The position numbers and the translations under genes were made by a program. Of a stretch of DNA of 64,000 nt, positions 25,324-34,149 are shown in pieces. How positions within the stretch are numbered: the first letter of the stretch is position 1; each line of letters starts with the position of its first letter. Source of the DNA: Oscillospiraceae bacterium (GTDB lineage: Bacteria > Bacillota > Clostridia > Saccharofermentanales > Saccharofermentanaceae); the NCBI GenBank assembly GCA_902782125.1, contig CACZMA010000006.1, positions 62,001-126,000 on the forward strand. The letters are read 5' to 3'. The notes below the pieces were generated by a model, which had not been told where the DNA came from, did not search any database, and was given only the letters and a program-made list of their open reading frames with translations.

Positions 25324-26553
25324 ATGGATAACCTTACACTCTTTGACATATACAATCAGATGTTCGACATCCTTGAGAGCAAGGAGAGGATGTCTGATGT
25401 TACGCAGGAGAAGGTCAAGCTCCTCCGCGATTCGAGAGAGAAGCTGTTAAGCCCCGGAGCCATGAGATCATCTTCTTCCAGGGGAAGGGCGAAGCCCGAA
25501 CCCGACTGCAAGATAAGATCGGTCTATGAGCGCGATACGGGAAGGATCATATACTCCCAGGCTTTCAGGAGGCTCAAGCATAAGACGCAGGTCTTCTTCA
25601 ATCCGGAGAACGACCACATCTGCTCAAGACTCGAGCACGTAATGTATGTCGATTACATTGCGCAGACGATAGGCAGGGCACTTAATCTCAACACTGATCT
25701 CATCAGGGCGATAGCGTTGGGTCACGACGTCGGACACACTCCGTTCGGACACAGCGGCGAACGCGTTCTCGATAAGATGCTCAAGGAGACTGATCCTAAG
25801 CTCTACTTCGAGCATGAGTCCAACAGCTTAAGAGTACTTGATGTCCTCGAGCAGCACGGCGATACATTCGGACTCAACCTGTCTTTTGAGGTAAGGGACG
25901 GCATCATCTGCCACTGCGGCGAGCATTACGACGAGCAGGTCCTCGTACCCTGCAGGGACAAGACGGAAGAAGATCTGTCATATCTCATCAGGAAGAATGA
26001 CCGCAAGGGTCCCGCGACTCTCGAAGGCTGCGTCGTAAGATTCTCGGACAAGTTCGCTTATGTCGGAAGGGACATCGAAGATGCGGTCCGCACAAATGTC
26101 TTAGGCAGCGAATATCAGCTTCCCGAAGAGGGCAGTGAGATGGGAAGATCCAACGCGGAGATAATCAACTATCTCGTGGAAGACATAGTCGAGAACAGCA
26201 TGGACAAGGACGAGATAAGGATCTCCGACAGAGCCTGCAGGGCGCTCAAGTCAGTCCTCATCACGAATGTCGACTACATCTACAAGGCTCCGAAGGTCAA
26301 GACATATGAGAGCTACTGCGACCTGATAATAACATCGCTTTACAAGGAGTTCCTCGATGCTGTATATAACATCGACCAGGCAAGGAATTCCAGGAACGAA
26401 GCGGTAAGACAGTTCGTATCCTTTGTCGATGAGCATCCGGAGAAGGATAAGCCCGAGTCCGAGATGCCTCTGCCGATATTTGTATCGGATTACATCGCGG
26501 GAATGACTGACACATACGCGATCAAGTGCTTCAACGAACTGTTCAAGAACTGA
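25324..26553 (+). CDS. dgt: dGTPase-like HD-domain triphosphohydrolase
   Basis: The 409-residue protein has the HD phosphohydrolase metal ligands in the dGTPase arrangement: RLEHVMYVDYIAQTIGRAL, then IALGHDVGHTPFGHSGE, and a later Asp in VRFSDKFAYVGRDIEDA. The IIYSQAFRRLKHKTQVF motif is also typical of Dgt. These enzymes cut dNTPs to nucleoside and triphosphate and affect dNTP pools; whether dGTP is the true substrate cannot be seen. I start at 25324 (ATG) because the GGGAG site is correctly spaced. A second HD hydrolase follows 20 bases later. Confidence 0.82.
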   Translation: MDNLTLFDIYNQMFDILESKERMSDVTQEKVKLLRDSREKLLSPGAMRSSSSRGRAKPEPDCKIRSVYERDTGRIIYSQAFRRLKHKTQVFFNPENDHICSRLEHVMYVDYIAQTIGRALNLNTDLIRAIALGHDVGHTPFGHSGERVLDKMLKETDPKLYFEHESNSLRVLDVLEQHGDTFGLNLSFEVRDGIICHCGEHYDEQVLVPCRDKTEEDLSYLIRKNDRKGPATLEGCVVRFSDKFAYVGRDIEDAVRTNVLGSEYQLPEEGSEMGRSNAEIINYLVEDIVENSMDKDEIRISDRACRALKSVLITNVDYIYKAPKVKTYESYCDLIITSLYKEFLDAVYNIDQARNSRNEAVRQFVSFVDEHPEKDKPESEMPLPIFVSDYIAGMTDTYAIKCFNELFKN

Positions 26554-26573
26554 CGGATAAGAAGGGGATAAAT

Positions 26574-27197
26574 ATGGAAGAATACGGTTTCTATGCAATG
26601 CTCGACCGCATGCAGTATATAAACAGGTGGGGCCTCATGCGCAACACCAGGACCGAGAATATCAAGGAGCACAGCTTCGATGTCGCGGTCATAGCTTTTG
26701 CCCTGTGCAGCATCCACAACAGGATGGCAGAAGGCGATGAGAATGCGATAAAGCCCGATCCGTACAAGGTTCAGGCTTATGCTCTCTACCACGACTGCAC
26801 GGAGATAATTACGGGTGATCTTCCGACTCCGATCAAGTACAGGAGCCGCGAGATCACCAGCGCTTACAAGGAAGTCGAGCACGAGGCTGCACTGTCTCTG
26901 GTAGAGCTCCTTCCTGAAGACGAAGATATCAGAGCGCAGTATCTTGACCTGCTCGATCCTGCGAAGGATACCGAAGAGAAGGTCCTCATGCACAAGCTCG
27001 TCAAGGCGGCAGACAAGATCTCCGCATATATCAAGTGCCTCAGGGAAGAATCTTCCGGCAGCACCGAATTCTCAGCTGCCAAGAAGACGACAGGCGAAGC
27101 CGTTAAGGCGATGGGCCTTCCGGAGGCAGATTACTTCATGAAGCATTACGTTCCTCCGTACGGATATACTCTGGACGAGATATCGGGGAAGGATTGA
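26574..27197 (+). CDS. yfbR: YfbR-type 5'-deoxynucleotidase (HD domain)
   Basis: The 207-residue protein matches YfbR: residues 1-35 end in RWGLMRNTRTENIKEHSFDV with the first metal His, then ALYHDCTEIITGDLPTPIKY with the HD pair, and KLVKAADKISAYIKC with the distal Asp. YfbR removes phosphate from dNMPs. The start at 26574 sits behind GAAGGGG; the open frame extends upstream without support. Together with the adjacent Dgt-like protein it could drain dNTPs and dNMPs to deoxynucleosides. The next gene begins 4 bases after the stop. Confidence 0.82.
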   Translation: MEEYGFYAMLDRMQYINRWGLMRNTRTENIKEHSFDVAVIAFALCSIHNRMAEGDENAIKPDPYKVQAYALYHDCTEIITGDLPTPIKYRSREITSAYKEVEHEAALSLVELLPEDEDIRAQYLDLLDPAKDTEEKVLMHKLVKAADKISAYIKCLREESSGSTEFSAAKKTTGEAVKAMGLPEADYFMKHYVPPYGYTLDEISGKD

Positions 27198-27201
27198 TCT
27201 G

Positions 27202-29715
27202 ATGTTCAAGAGAAGACCCGAATACTTCATCATGTCCGTGCTGTTTGACGTCTTATTGGCGGCCGGCGTCATATATATGGTGCTCACGCTTCCTTCGGCA
27301 TCGGCCGGAACAAGGAGCAATAAGACTGAAGACATCGTCTTACGCGCATCTTCTCTCGTCGGCATGGATGAAGAAGCTGCAGAGAAAGCAGAGACACGTA
27401 TCCGCAAGGGCATGATGTCTATGGGAGATTTCCTTACGGCATGCTTTACTTCCCCGGAGTACCTTCTCCAGGGCAAGGACGATACGGCTTTCGCGCAGGA
27501 CCTGTGTTATGTACTCGAAGGCGAAGCGGACGAAGACGATGTATCTGACATCGTGGAAGACCTGGAAGATTCGTCGAGGATGGCAGTCATTGCCAAGGCG
27601 GCATCGGATAAGGATGCCTCATTCTCCTGCTCGGCGAATGTGTCATCCGAACAGGGCAGCATGATATCCGCATTTGAGATGAATGAGACCATAGCCTCCC
27701 AGGGCGAATACACGATAGGTATCAGAGAGGCGAACGGATCTTTCTCTGCGACAGGTGATGAAGTCAGGACGGATTTCTTTGTTGACGGCATTCTGTACAG
27801 AGGTTATCTGAGCTACGGCGAATACGATGAAGCCACGGGCACCAGAACGTTTACTCTGTCCTGGGATACTGCTGATGTCAGCTCGGGCCTTCATGATGTA
27901 AAGATACTTCTGAGGTCGTCTGACGGAAGAGGCATCGCCGTATCGGGCGGTACCGTGAAGATCCCTGACAGGAACGTCCTTCAGGCGAACTCCGTTGCCA
28001 ACTGCGTGCTGACTGCGGGATCTGACAGTGCCTGGTATGTAATAGACTGCGGCAGCGATAACTGCTTCCTGAACTTTGTGGACATAGGCGACGACATCAA
28101 CGTAACGCTGTATGACTGTCTCGGCAATGAGATAGGCAGCAACGGCCATCCGGGTTCTGTATACGAGGTCTTAAGAGGCGTTAAGCAGGATACCGAACTT
28201 ATAGCGGAACAGACAGGCATCGACGGCATCTCCAACTGCTTCTATGCCGAGGTAAGAAGAGGACCCGAATGCACGACCGTGGAAGAGGATCTCTACTACA
28301 AGATCGTCAGCAGCGAGGACGCGGCATATTACAACGGTGCCTACATGGCGGTAATGCCCGGCGACGATGAGGATACACTTAAGCTCGTCGACATGACATC
28401 CACCGCATTCAAGGTAGATAAGAAGGACGTTAAGATCCTTCCGATCAACGGTTCGCTCACGTCTCTGCGCATAGGCAATTCCGATACGGGCTATGACCTC
28501 GGAGTATATCCGGACTTTACGACCGAGATGAAGGATTATGCCTACTACATGGACTCCGGCTCAAAGGTCACCGTGTACTGCGATACCCTGGAAGGCTATG
28601 CAGCATCGGTAACGATAACGGCATTCCACGGCGGCGCGCCGACGACTCTTGCGCCGGGACAGATATATGAAGTCCCGTCAGGCGAGACTGTCCTCGATGT
28701 CTGCGTCAAGTCCTTCAACGGCAAAGAGTATTCGTATTATGTATATCTTCTCAACGGCAATGATGACGGCACGTTCTACGAGCAGACCCTCATCCAGTTC
28801 CCGCAGAGCTATTACAGCGGACTGTGGCTCATGCACAATCTGCACCCCGACTATATCTTCACGCCTTACAATACGGGACTCGACTTCCAGACCGTCCTTA
28901 ATGCCGAGTGCAAGAACGGCAGGAGTCTCGCGCAGTATTCGTCGTTCCCCACTTACATCAAGGACAACAGCCCCGTATACGACGGCACCGACTGGATGGC
29001 AGTAAAGCCCGAAGTCACGAGCTACTTCCTCGACCCGAGGAATTTCCTCGTACCCGACAGAATCTTCATGTTCGAGCAGCTGAGCTTCGATTCCGACGTT
29101 CAGACCATCGCAGGTGTCAGGTCCATCATCGCAGGTTCATTCCTGGACGGCGGTGACAAGGACTACGCTCAGCTCATCTACGATGCAGGAGAATCGGCAG
29201 GCGTATCGCCTTACTTCCTCGCATCGAGGATAATCCAGGAGATGGGCTACAACGGCGAGTCTGAACTCTGGCGCGGTGAGGTCGACGGCTACGAAGGCTA
29301 CTACAACTTCTACAATATCGGTGCATACGCATCTGCCGACGGACTTGCAGTCACGAACGGCGCGAAATACGCCATGTGGGGCAAAGAACCCGATGCCCAG
29401 GAGATATCCGACACCGAGGCTGCGATACTGCTTCCCTGGGATACCCCCGAGAAGGCCATCGAAGGCGGCGCTCTCTGGATAGCTTCCGGATACATCGAAG
29501 CGGGCCAGAACACGCTCTACTTCCAGAAGTTCGACATCAAGCAGGACGGCACCGAACTCTATACCCATCAGTATGCCCAGAACATAATGATGGCTTATTC
29601 GGAGTCGAGGAGATACTACAACAGCTACAATGACATCGGTATGCTGGATCAGGACTTCGAGTTCATCATCCCCGTATACGAGAACATGCCGGAGGATTAC
29701 GGATACCTTCCGTGA
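27202..29715 (+). CDS. Cell-surface glucosaminidase (LytB-like) with accessory beta-sandwich domains
   Basis: The 837-residue secreted protein has an N-terminal membrane helix (about 10-32), an all-helical stretch (about 38-110, DUF4214-like), beta-rich Ig-like regions (about 130-400), a cadherin-like sandwich (about 415-515) and a C-terminal endo-beta-N-acetylglucosaminidase domain (about 650-810). The catalytic region has AGVSPYFLASRIIQEMG with the likely catalytic E680 and YNFYNIGAY, as in LytB/AtlA-type enzymes. It should cut peptidoglycan glycan strands. It follows yfbR closely (4 bases), which is an odd pairing of functions, and precedes a surface protein with matching accessory domains. 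Confidence 0.78.
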   Translation: MFKRRPEYFIMSVLFDVLLAAGVIYMVLTLPSASAGTRSNKTEDIVLRASSLVGMDEEAAEKAETRIRKGMMSMGDFLTACFTSPEYLLQGKDDTAFAQDLCYVLEGEADEDDVSDIVEDLEDSSRMAVIAKAASDKDASFSCSANVSSEQGSMISAFEMNETIASQGEYTIGIREANGSFSATGDEVRTDFFVDGILYRGYLSYGEYDEATGTRTFTLSWDTADVSSGLHDVKILLRSSDGRGIAVSGGTVKIPDRNVLQANSVANCVLTAGSDSAWYVIDCGSDNCFLNFVDIGDDINVTLYDCLGNEIGSNGHPGSVYEVLRGVKQDTELIAEQTGIDGISNCFYAEVRRGPECTTVEEDLYYKIVSSEDAAYYNGAYMAVMPGDDEDTLKLVDMTSTAFKVDKKDVKILPINGSLTSLRIGNSDTGYDLGVYPDFTTEMKDYAYYMDSGSKVTVYCDTLEGYAASVTITAFHGGAPTTLAPGQIYEVPSGETVLDVCVKSFNGKEYSYYVYLLNGNDDGTFYEQTLIQFPQSYYSGLWLMHNLHPDYIFTPYNTGLDFQTVLNAECKNGRSLAQYSSFPTYIKDNSPVYDGTDWMAVKPEVTSYFLDPRNFLVPDRIFMFEQLSFDSDVQTIAGVRSIIAGSFLDGGDKDYAQLIYDAGESAGVSPYFLASRIIQEMGYNGESELWRGEVDGYEGYYNFYNIGAYASADGLAVTNGAKYAMWGKEPDAQEISDTEAAILLPWDTPEKAIEGGALWIASGYIEAGQNTLYFQKFDIKQDGTELYTHQYAQNIMMAYSESRRYYNSYNDIGMLDQDFEFIIPVYENMPEDYGYLP

Positions 29716-29723
29716 GCTGATAT

Positions 29724-31169
29724 ATGAATAAGACTGCAAGAGCGATATCCCTGATCATCTTATCGGCGCTAACGGCGCTTATCTTCCTGCCGCTCGGCAG
29801 GGCGGATGTCAGGGCTGAAGCGCTCGTTACGGTCTCGGTCTCTCCGCAGAAACAGACCATCGGTCAGGGTGACATCATCAAGATAGATATCGTCGCTGAC
29901 AACATGCCGGAGATTACAAGCTTCGGTCCGATCGTATTAGGCTACGACGATACTGTTGCCGAGTATATCTCCTTCGATCAGGGAGCAGACCTTAAGAACT
30001 TCACATACACTGAGAGTGCGGAAGACGGCGTCATAACCGTATCTGCCACGGATCAGTACGCACAGAATTCGGATGACGACGAATACGATATCGCGGCTTT
30101 CCAGTCTTCCGAGCCGGTCGTGCTCTACACACTGTCTTTCCGCGTTAAGCCTAATGCCGTAGGTGAATTCGACGCATGGCTCGATGACCTCGGAGAATTC
30201 AAGAATGCTTCAGGTGAAGGCGCCGAACTTACCAAGGGTTCCGGCACCACGCTCCCGATCAACGAGGCCACGATCTCAAGCGATGCGACACTGGCGTTCC
30301 TGAAGATCAGCGGCGTTCAGCTTACTCCTGAATTCAATCCGAACATCACGAGCTATTCGGCGACTGTCGAGCGTTCCGTAACGGAAGTTCAGGTCAATGC
30401 CATCGCGAGCAACCTGTGGGCGGCGGTCATCATAGACGGCGATAAGGATCTGAGCATCGGTGAGAACGAGATCACGATCGACGTTACGGCTCAGGACGGT
30501 GTGAGCTGGATGCACTATTCCATCCACATCACCCGTAACGAGAGCTATGTTCCGGTCGATGCAGCGCTGGTCGATTATGCAGGCAACATATATACCTTCG
30601 TCGATCTGCCGCAGGAGATATCTCTTCCTGAAGGATTCTCCCAGACCACGAGAGTCATCAACGGATACAGCGTTCCCGCATTTACAAGGGACGGTGTATC
30701 GAGCGTTCTGCTCTATCTGTTCGACGGATATGACTCGCCGGGCCTGTATTTCTACAACAGCACGACTAAGACCGTCACCAAATATGATTCGGATAACACG
30801 ATCATAAGAATGAGCAAGATACTGCAGATCAGTCCCTTGCCTGAGAATGTCTCGATACCTGACGGATTCACCGCGGCGACCTTTGATACCGGTGCGGTAG
30901 TGCTCAGCGGTTATGCCAACGAAGACCGCGAGTTCATCTGCTATCTCACCGATGAGACGGGTATCGGCAACTTCTATCTGTACAATCCGGAAGACGGAAC
31001 ATTCCAGCTCTACAAGCCTGCGGACAAGAGGGCTGCGACTCTGTTCGAGTATCTGTTCAATGTCTTCCTTATAATATCGATAATCGAAGCAGTCATCATC
31101 GTTATCATCGTATACCTGGTCAGAAGGATCTTCGTTGACAAGACAAATCCGAGACCGAAGAGGGTGTAA
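29724..31169 (+). CDS. Cohesin-like surface protein with cadherin-like domain and C-terminal anchor
   Basis: The 481-residue protein starts with a signal peptide (about 1-32), then a cohesin-type beta-sandwich (about 33-180, with VSVSPQKQTIGQGDIIKIDI and VLYTLSFRVKPNAVGEF). A cadherin-like domain (about 190-275, LTPEFNPNITSYSATVER) follows, then an unassigned beta-rich part and a C-terminal membrane helix (about 445-470) with a basic tail. True cellulosomal cohesin function is not shown; many Clostridia use this fold for other surface proteins. The start has only a weak site 8 bases past the glucosaminidase stop, so translation is probably coupled. Confidence 0.68.
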   Translation: MNKTARAISLIILSALTALIFLPLGRADVRAEALVTVSVSPQKQTIGQGDIIKIDIVADNMPEITSFGPIVLGYDDTVAEYISFDQGADLKNFTYTESAEDGVITVSATDQYAQNSDDDEYDIAAFQSSEPVVLYTLSFRVKPNAVGEFDAWLDDLGEFKNASGEGAELTKGSGTTLPINEATISSDATLAFLKISGVQLTPEFNPNITSYSATVERSVTEVQVNAIASNLWAAVIIDGDKDLSIGENEITIDVTAQDGVSWMHYSIHITRNESYVPVDAALVDYAGNIYTFVDLPQEISLPEGFSQTTRVINGYSVPAFTRDGVSSVLLYLFDGYDSPGLYFYNSTTKTVTKYDSDNTIIRMSKILQISPLPENVSIPDGFTAATFDTGAVVLSGYANEDREFICYLTDETGIGNFYLYNPEDGTFQLYKPADKRAATLFEYLFNVFLIISIIEAVIIVIIVYLVRRIFVDKTNPRPKRV

Positions 31170-31179
31170 AGGAGTTTAT

Positions 31180-31758
31180 ATGGGCATAGTAAAGAAGATA
31201 GTATTCGGAGATCCGAGTTTTACCGAGAGTCAGGAGAAGAAGCGTAAGCTCTTCATGTATCTGGTTAGCGGCGGCCTTACGACGGCTGCAAACTGGATAG
31301 TGTATATCCTGTTTGACCTGCTGGTGCAGTCGGACATGATGGTGACTTTGTTCGGCAATGAGTTCTCCCTGAAGATCGCGGTAAAGCAGATCGTCGGCTG
31401 GATAGTCGCCGTGACTGTCGCGTACATCCTCAACAGGATCACCGTGTTCAGGTCGAAGGGCAATGTCATAAGAGAGCTCTTCACTTTTGCGGGTGCGAGA
31501 GTCCTGTCTTTCCTCGTGCTGGAGTTAGGCGTGATGTATCTCATGATCTGGGCCTGCGAAACGATCACGGGTCAGCCTGCATCGACTCCGATGTTCATGA
31601 TAGCTTCATTCGCATTCACCTACGATTATCTCGTTAAGCTCATCAACTGCGTATTCGTTGTCATAGCCAATTACGTGCTCAGCAAGATCATGGTATTCAG
31701 GAAGAAGGACATGGTCGACTATAACGCCAAAGCAAAAGAAGGCGAAGATAATGCCTGA
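31180..31758 (+). CDS. GtrA family membrane protein
   Basis: A 192-residue protein with four membrane helices in the GtrA pattern: FMYLVSGGLTTAANWIVYIL, then IVGWIVAVTVAYILNRITVF, a third helix, and VIANYVLSKIMVFRKK at the end. GtrA-like proteins flip or help flip lipid-linked sugars for cell-wall glycosylation. The start at 31180 follows AAAGGAG directly after the stop of the cohesin-like gene; the longer open frame overlaps that gene and is not supported. It overlaps folC by 8 bases. Position next to two surface proteins suggests a role in cell-envelope sugar transfer (inference). Confidence 0.82.
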   Translation: MGIVKKIVFGDPSFTESQEKKRKLFMYLVSGGLTTAANWIVYILFDLLVQSDMMVTLFGNEFSLKIAVKQIVGWIVAVTVAYILNRITVFRSKGNVIRELFTFAGARVLSFLVLELGVMYLMIWACETITGQPASTPMFMIASFAFTYDYLVKLINCVFVVIANYVLSKIMVFRKKDMVDYNAKAKEGEDNA

Positions 31759-33121
31759 GGATATTCCGGAGTTTCTGACGGGTGCCCTCAAGTTCGGTAT
31801 CAAGCCGGGCCTTCAGAGGATCACCAGATTATGTGAGATACTGGGCGATCCCCAGGACTCGTTCAAGGCGATACACATAGCAGGGACCAACGGCAAAGGA
31901 TCGGTATCTGCATTTGTATCGACGATGCTCGCATGCGATGACCGCAGGGTCGGTATATTCACTTCTCCTTATCTGGAGAGGTTCTCCGAGCGCATCAGGA
32001 TAATCGACGGCAGGAAGGGTCTGGAATCGCTCGAGGCAGATGAGACCTCCGGCGAGATATCGGAAGAAGACTTAAGCAGGCTGTCTGCCGAAGTTCAGAA
32101 GGCAACCTTGCAGATGACCGGAGAAGGGTACGAGCATCCCACGGAATTCGAGCTCATAACGGCTCTGTGCTTCCTTTATTTTGCAGAGAAGAAGGTCGAT
32201 GTCGCCGTGCTCGAAGTAGGTCTCGGCGGCAGGCTCGATTCAACGAATGTCATCAGATCGCCTCTCGTAACTTCAGTCTGCGCGATAGGTTATGACCACA
32301 CCGACAGGCTCGGAACGACGATAGAGGAGATCACTGGAGAGAAGGCAGGAATATTCAAGAGCGGATCCCCCGCAGTCTGTCTCGATCCTTCGATAACCAT
32401 CCTGGGAGATGAAGATAAGGACAAGGTAAGATCTGTTCTGACATCGAAGGCGGAAGAAGCCGGCGCGAAGATAAGCTTCGCAGGTTCAGAAGATGTATTG
32501 GACAGCTGTATCTTCACGGAAGATGGACGCATGTCTTTTACGTACGACGGCAGGACTTACAACACATCGCTTAACGGAAAGCATCAGGCGGGCAACGCCG
32601 CGGTGGCCATCGAGACTGCAAGAGCGGTCGGCATATCAGAAGAAACGATATCGGAAGGCATAGCCAGGACCGTCTGGAAATGCCGCGCGGAGATAATCTG
32701 CAAGGACCCCGTGATAATCCTCGACGGAGGACATAATCCCCAAGGCGCGGAGAGTCTTGCCGGCCTCATGGGCAGAATCATGGACGGCAGACTTTCGGGC
32801 AAACCTGTAAGACTTGTGATGGGCGTCATGGCGGATAAGGACCTTGCAAACATACTCGCAAAGTACAGAGACGGCGGAATAGAGCCGTTTGAGGCCGTCG
32901 CGGTCAAGCCGGACAATCCGAGATCGCTACCTCCGGACGAACTTTTATATAATATTAAACTTGTGTATAATAACGGCGTCAAAACGAAGGGGTTCGATGA
33001 CCCCTGTGACGGTGTGAGATATGCCCTGGAGCGTTCGCGTGAAGACGGCATTCCGATACTCGTTACGGGATCACTGTATCTCCTCGGACAGATCAGGACA
33101 TATCTGAAAGGAATCATCTGA
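31751..33121 (+). CDS. folC: Folylpolyglutamate synthase / dihydrofolate synthase
   Basis: The 456-residue Mur-ligase family enzyme adds glutamate to folates. IAGTNGKGSVSAFV is the ATP-binding P loop, TSPYLERFSERIRI the omega-loop block, VLEVGLGGRLDSTN and LDGGHNPQGAESL the remaining family motifs. An insert of about 25 residues rich in Glu/Ser (about 75-100) lengthens it slightly. It overlaps the upstream GtrA gene by 8 bases and the next gene by 1 base (TGATG), so it sits in a tightly coupled string ending at thrC. Confidence 0.9.
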   Translation: MPEDIPEFLTGALKFGIKPGLQRITRLCEILGDPQDSFKAIHIAGTNGKGSVSAFVSTMLACDDRRVGIFTSPYLERFSERIRIIDGRKGLESLEADETSGEISEEDLSRLSAEVQKATLQMTGEGYEHPTEFELITALCFLYFAEKKVDVAVLEVGLGGRLDSTNVIRSPLVTSVCAIGYDHTDRLGTTIEEITGEKAGIFKSGSPAVCLDPSITILGDEDKDKVRSVLTSKAEEAGAKISFAGSEDVLDSCIFTEDGRMSFTYDGRTYNTSLNGKHQAGNAAVAIETARAVGISEETISEGIARTVWKCRAEIICKDPVIILDGGHNPQGAESLAGLMGRIMDGRLSGKPVRLVMGVMADKDLANILAKYRDGGIEPFEAVAVKPDNPRSLPPDELLYNIKLVYNNGVKTKGFDDPCDGVRYALERSREDGIPILVTGSLYLLGQIRTYLKGII

Positions 33122-34149
33122 TGCACGATTATCTGAGCCTCGCCATGATGCTTCAGCCTATCGATGAGACGAGCCTTATCCTCTTCGACGTATCGAACGA
33201 AGAGAAGGGCAGGATCATCAGACAGTACAACCGCGCTCTTGCGAATGCGCAGGGGGACGGTACTGATGTCGCGCAGATTTTCCTGAAGCCCCTGATATCC
33301 CAGTATGAGAAATGGGGAGACCCCGCGCTCATGTTCGGCCTCTGCCTCGCCAGAGAAGGACAGTTCAAGCGCGCAGAGGGAAGCCTTGCTTATGCCATCG
33401 CTAATGTCCTTCAGTCTGAGCAGTATCTGACGATCGCCCAGGAAGCGCTGAGGATGGTAAGAGAGGACATCAAGACTCCTCCCGAAGAACTGCCTCCCGT
33501 AGAGATATCCGACAAGATCAAGAGCGCGCAGATGGCATCCGGCGAATCTCCCGCTCAGAGGACGAACTTCCAGGCTCCGATCCTGAGGCGTGCCCAGAAG
33601 GAATACGAAGCTCCGAGAATGGCTTCGGTCAAAGAGAGAAGAGACATCATGATGAGGTCCGGCAGCTCCGGAGACGAGCTCCCAGATGACCAGCTCGAGA
33701 TAGAGGATGTCAGGACTCCCGGAGACAAGATGAGATCCGCGGTCAAGGTGTTTGCCGTTATCTTCTCGCTCGTATGTATTGCCCTGATAATCATTTTCGG
33801 CGTGATACCGTTCGTAACGCAGAGCAGGGAGGAAGCTGCGGTGGCAGCCCAGGCGGCAGAGGAGAGAGACTATCTGCTGGATCAGCTCCAGAGACGCTCG
33901 CAGGATCCCGAAGTGGCATCCATCATCAACAGCTATAACAACAAATACGGCCCAGGTGCCGAGACGGCGCAGGAGACGGTCCCTTCAGAGAGCGAGACAA
34001 CAGAAGCGACTACCGAAGAGACTACGACAGAAGCGATACCCGCCGCGCAGGTCGCAGAGACCACAACGGAATCCGAGACGGAAGAGACCGGCGATACGGA
34101 AGCTGAAGACGGGGCAGAGACTACAGAAGATAATCCGGAGGAGAACTGA
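33121..34149 (+). CDS. Single-pass membrane protein of unknown function with TPR-like N-terminus
   Basis: The 342-residue protein has a helical N-terminal third (about 1-118) with a tetratricopeptide-like look (DPALMFGLCLAREGQFKRAE). A Pro/Ser/Arg-rich linker follows, then one membrane helix (about 205-230, FAVIFSLVCIALIIIFGVIPF) and an outside tail whose last 60 residues are almost only Thr, Glu, Ala and Ser. I do not recognise the family. The helical part would be cytoplasmic by the positive-inside rule. It overlaps folC and thrC by one base on each side, which suggests a housekeeping link or just compact packing. Confidence 0.6.
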   Translation: MHDYLSLAMMLQPIDETSLILFDVSNEEKGRIIRQYNRALANAQGDGTDVAQIFLKPLISQYEKWGDPALMFGLCLAREGQFKRAEGSLAYAIANVLQSEQYLTIAQEALRMVREDIKTPPEELPPVEISDKIKSAQMASGESPAQRTNFQAPILRRAQKEYEAPRMASVKERRDIMMRSGSSGDELPDDQLEIEDVRTPGDKMRSAVKVFAVIFSLVCIALIIIFGVIPFVTQSREEAAVAAQAAEERDYLLDQLQRRSQDPEVASIINSYNNKYGPGAETAQETVPSESETTEATTEETTTEAIPAAQVAETTTESETEETGDTEAEDGAETTEDNPEEN

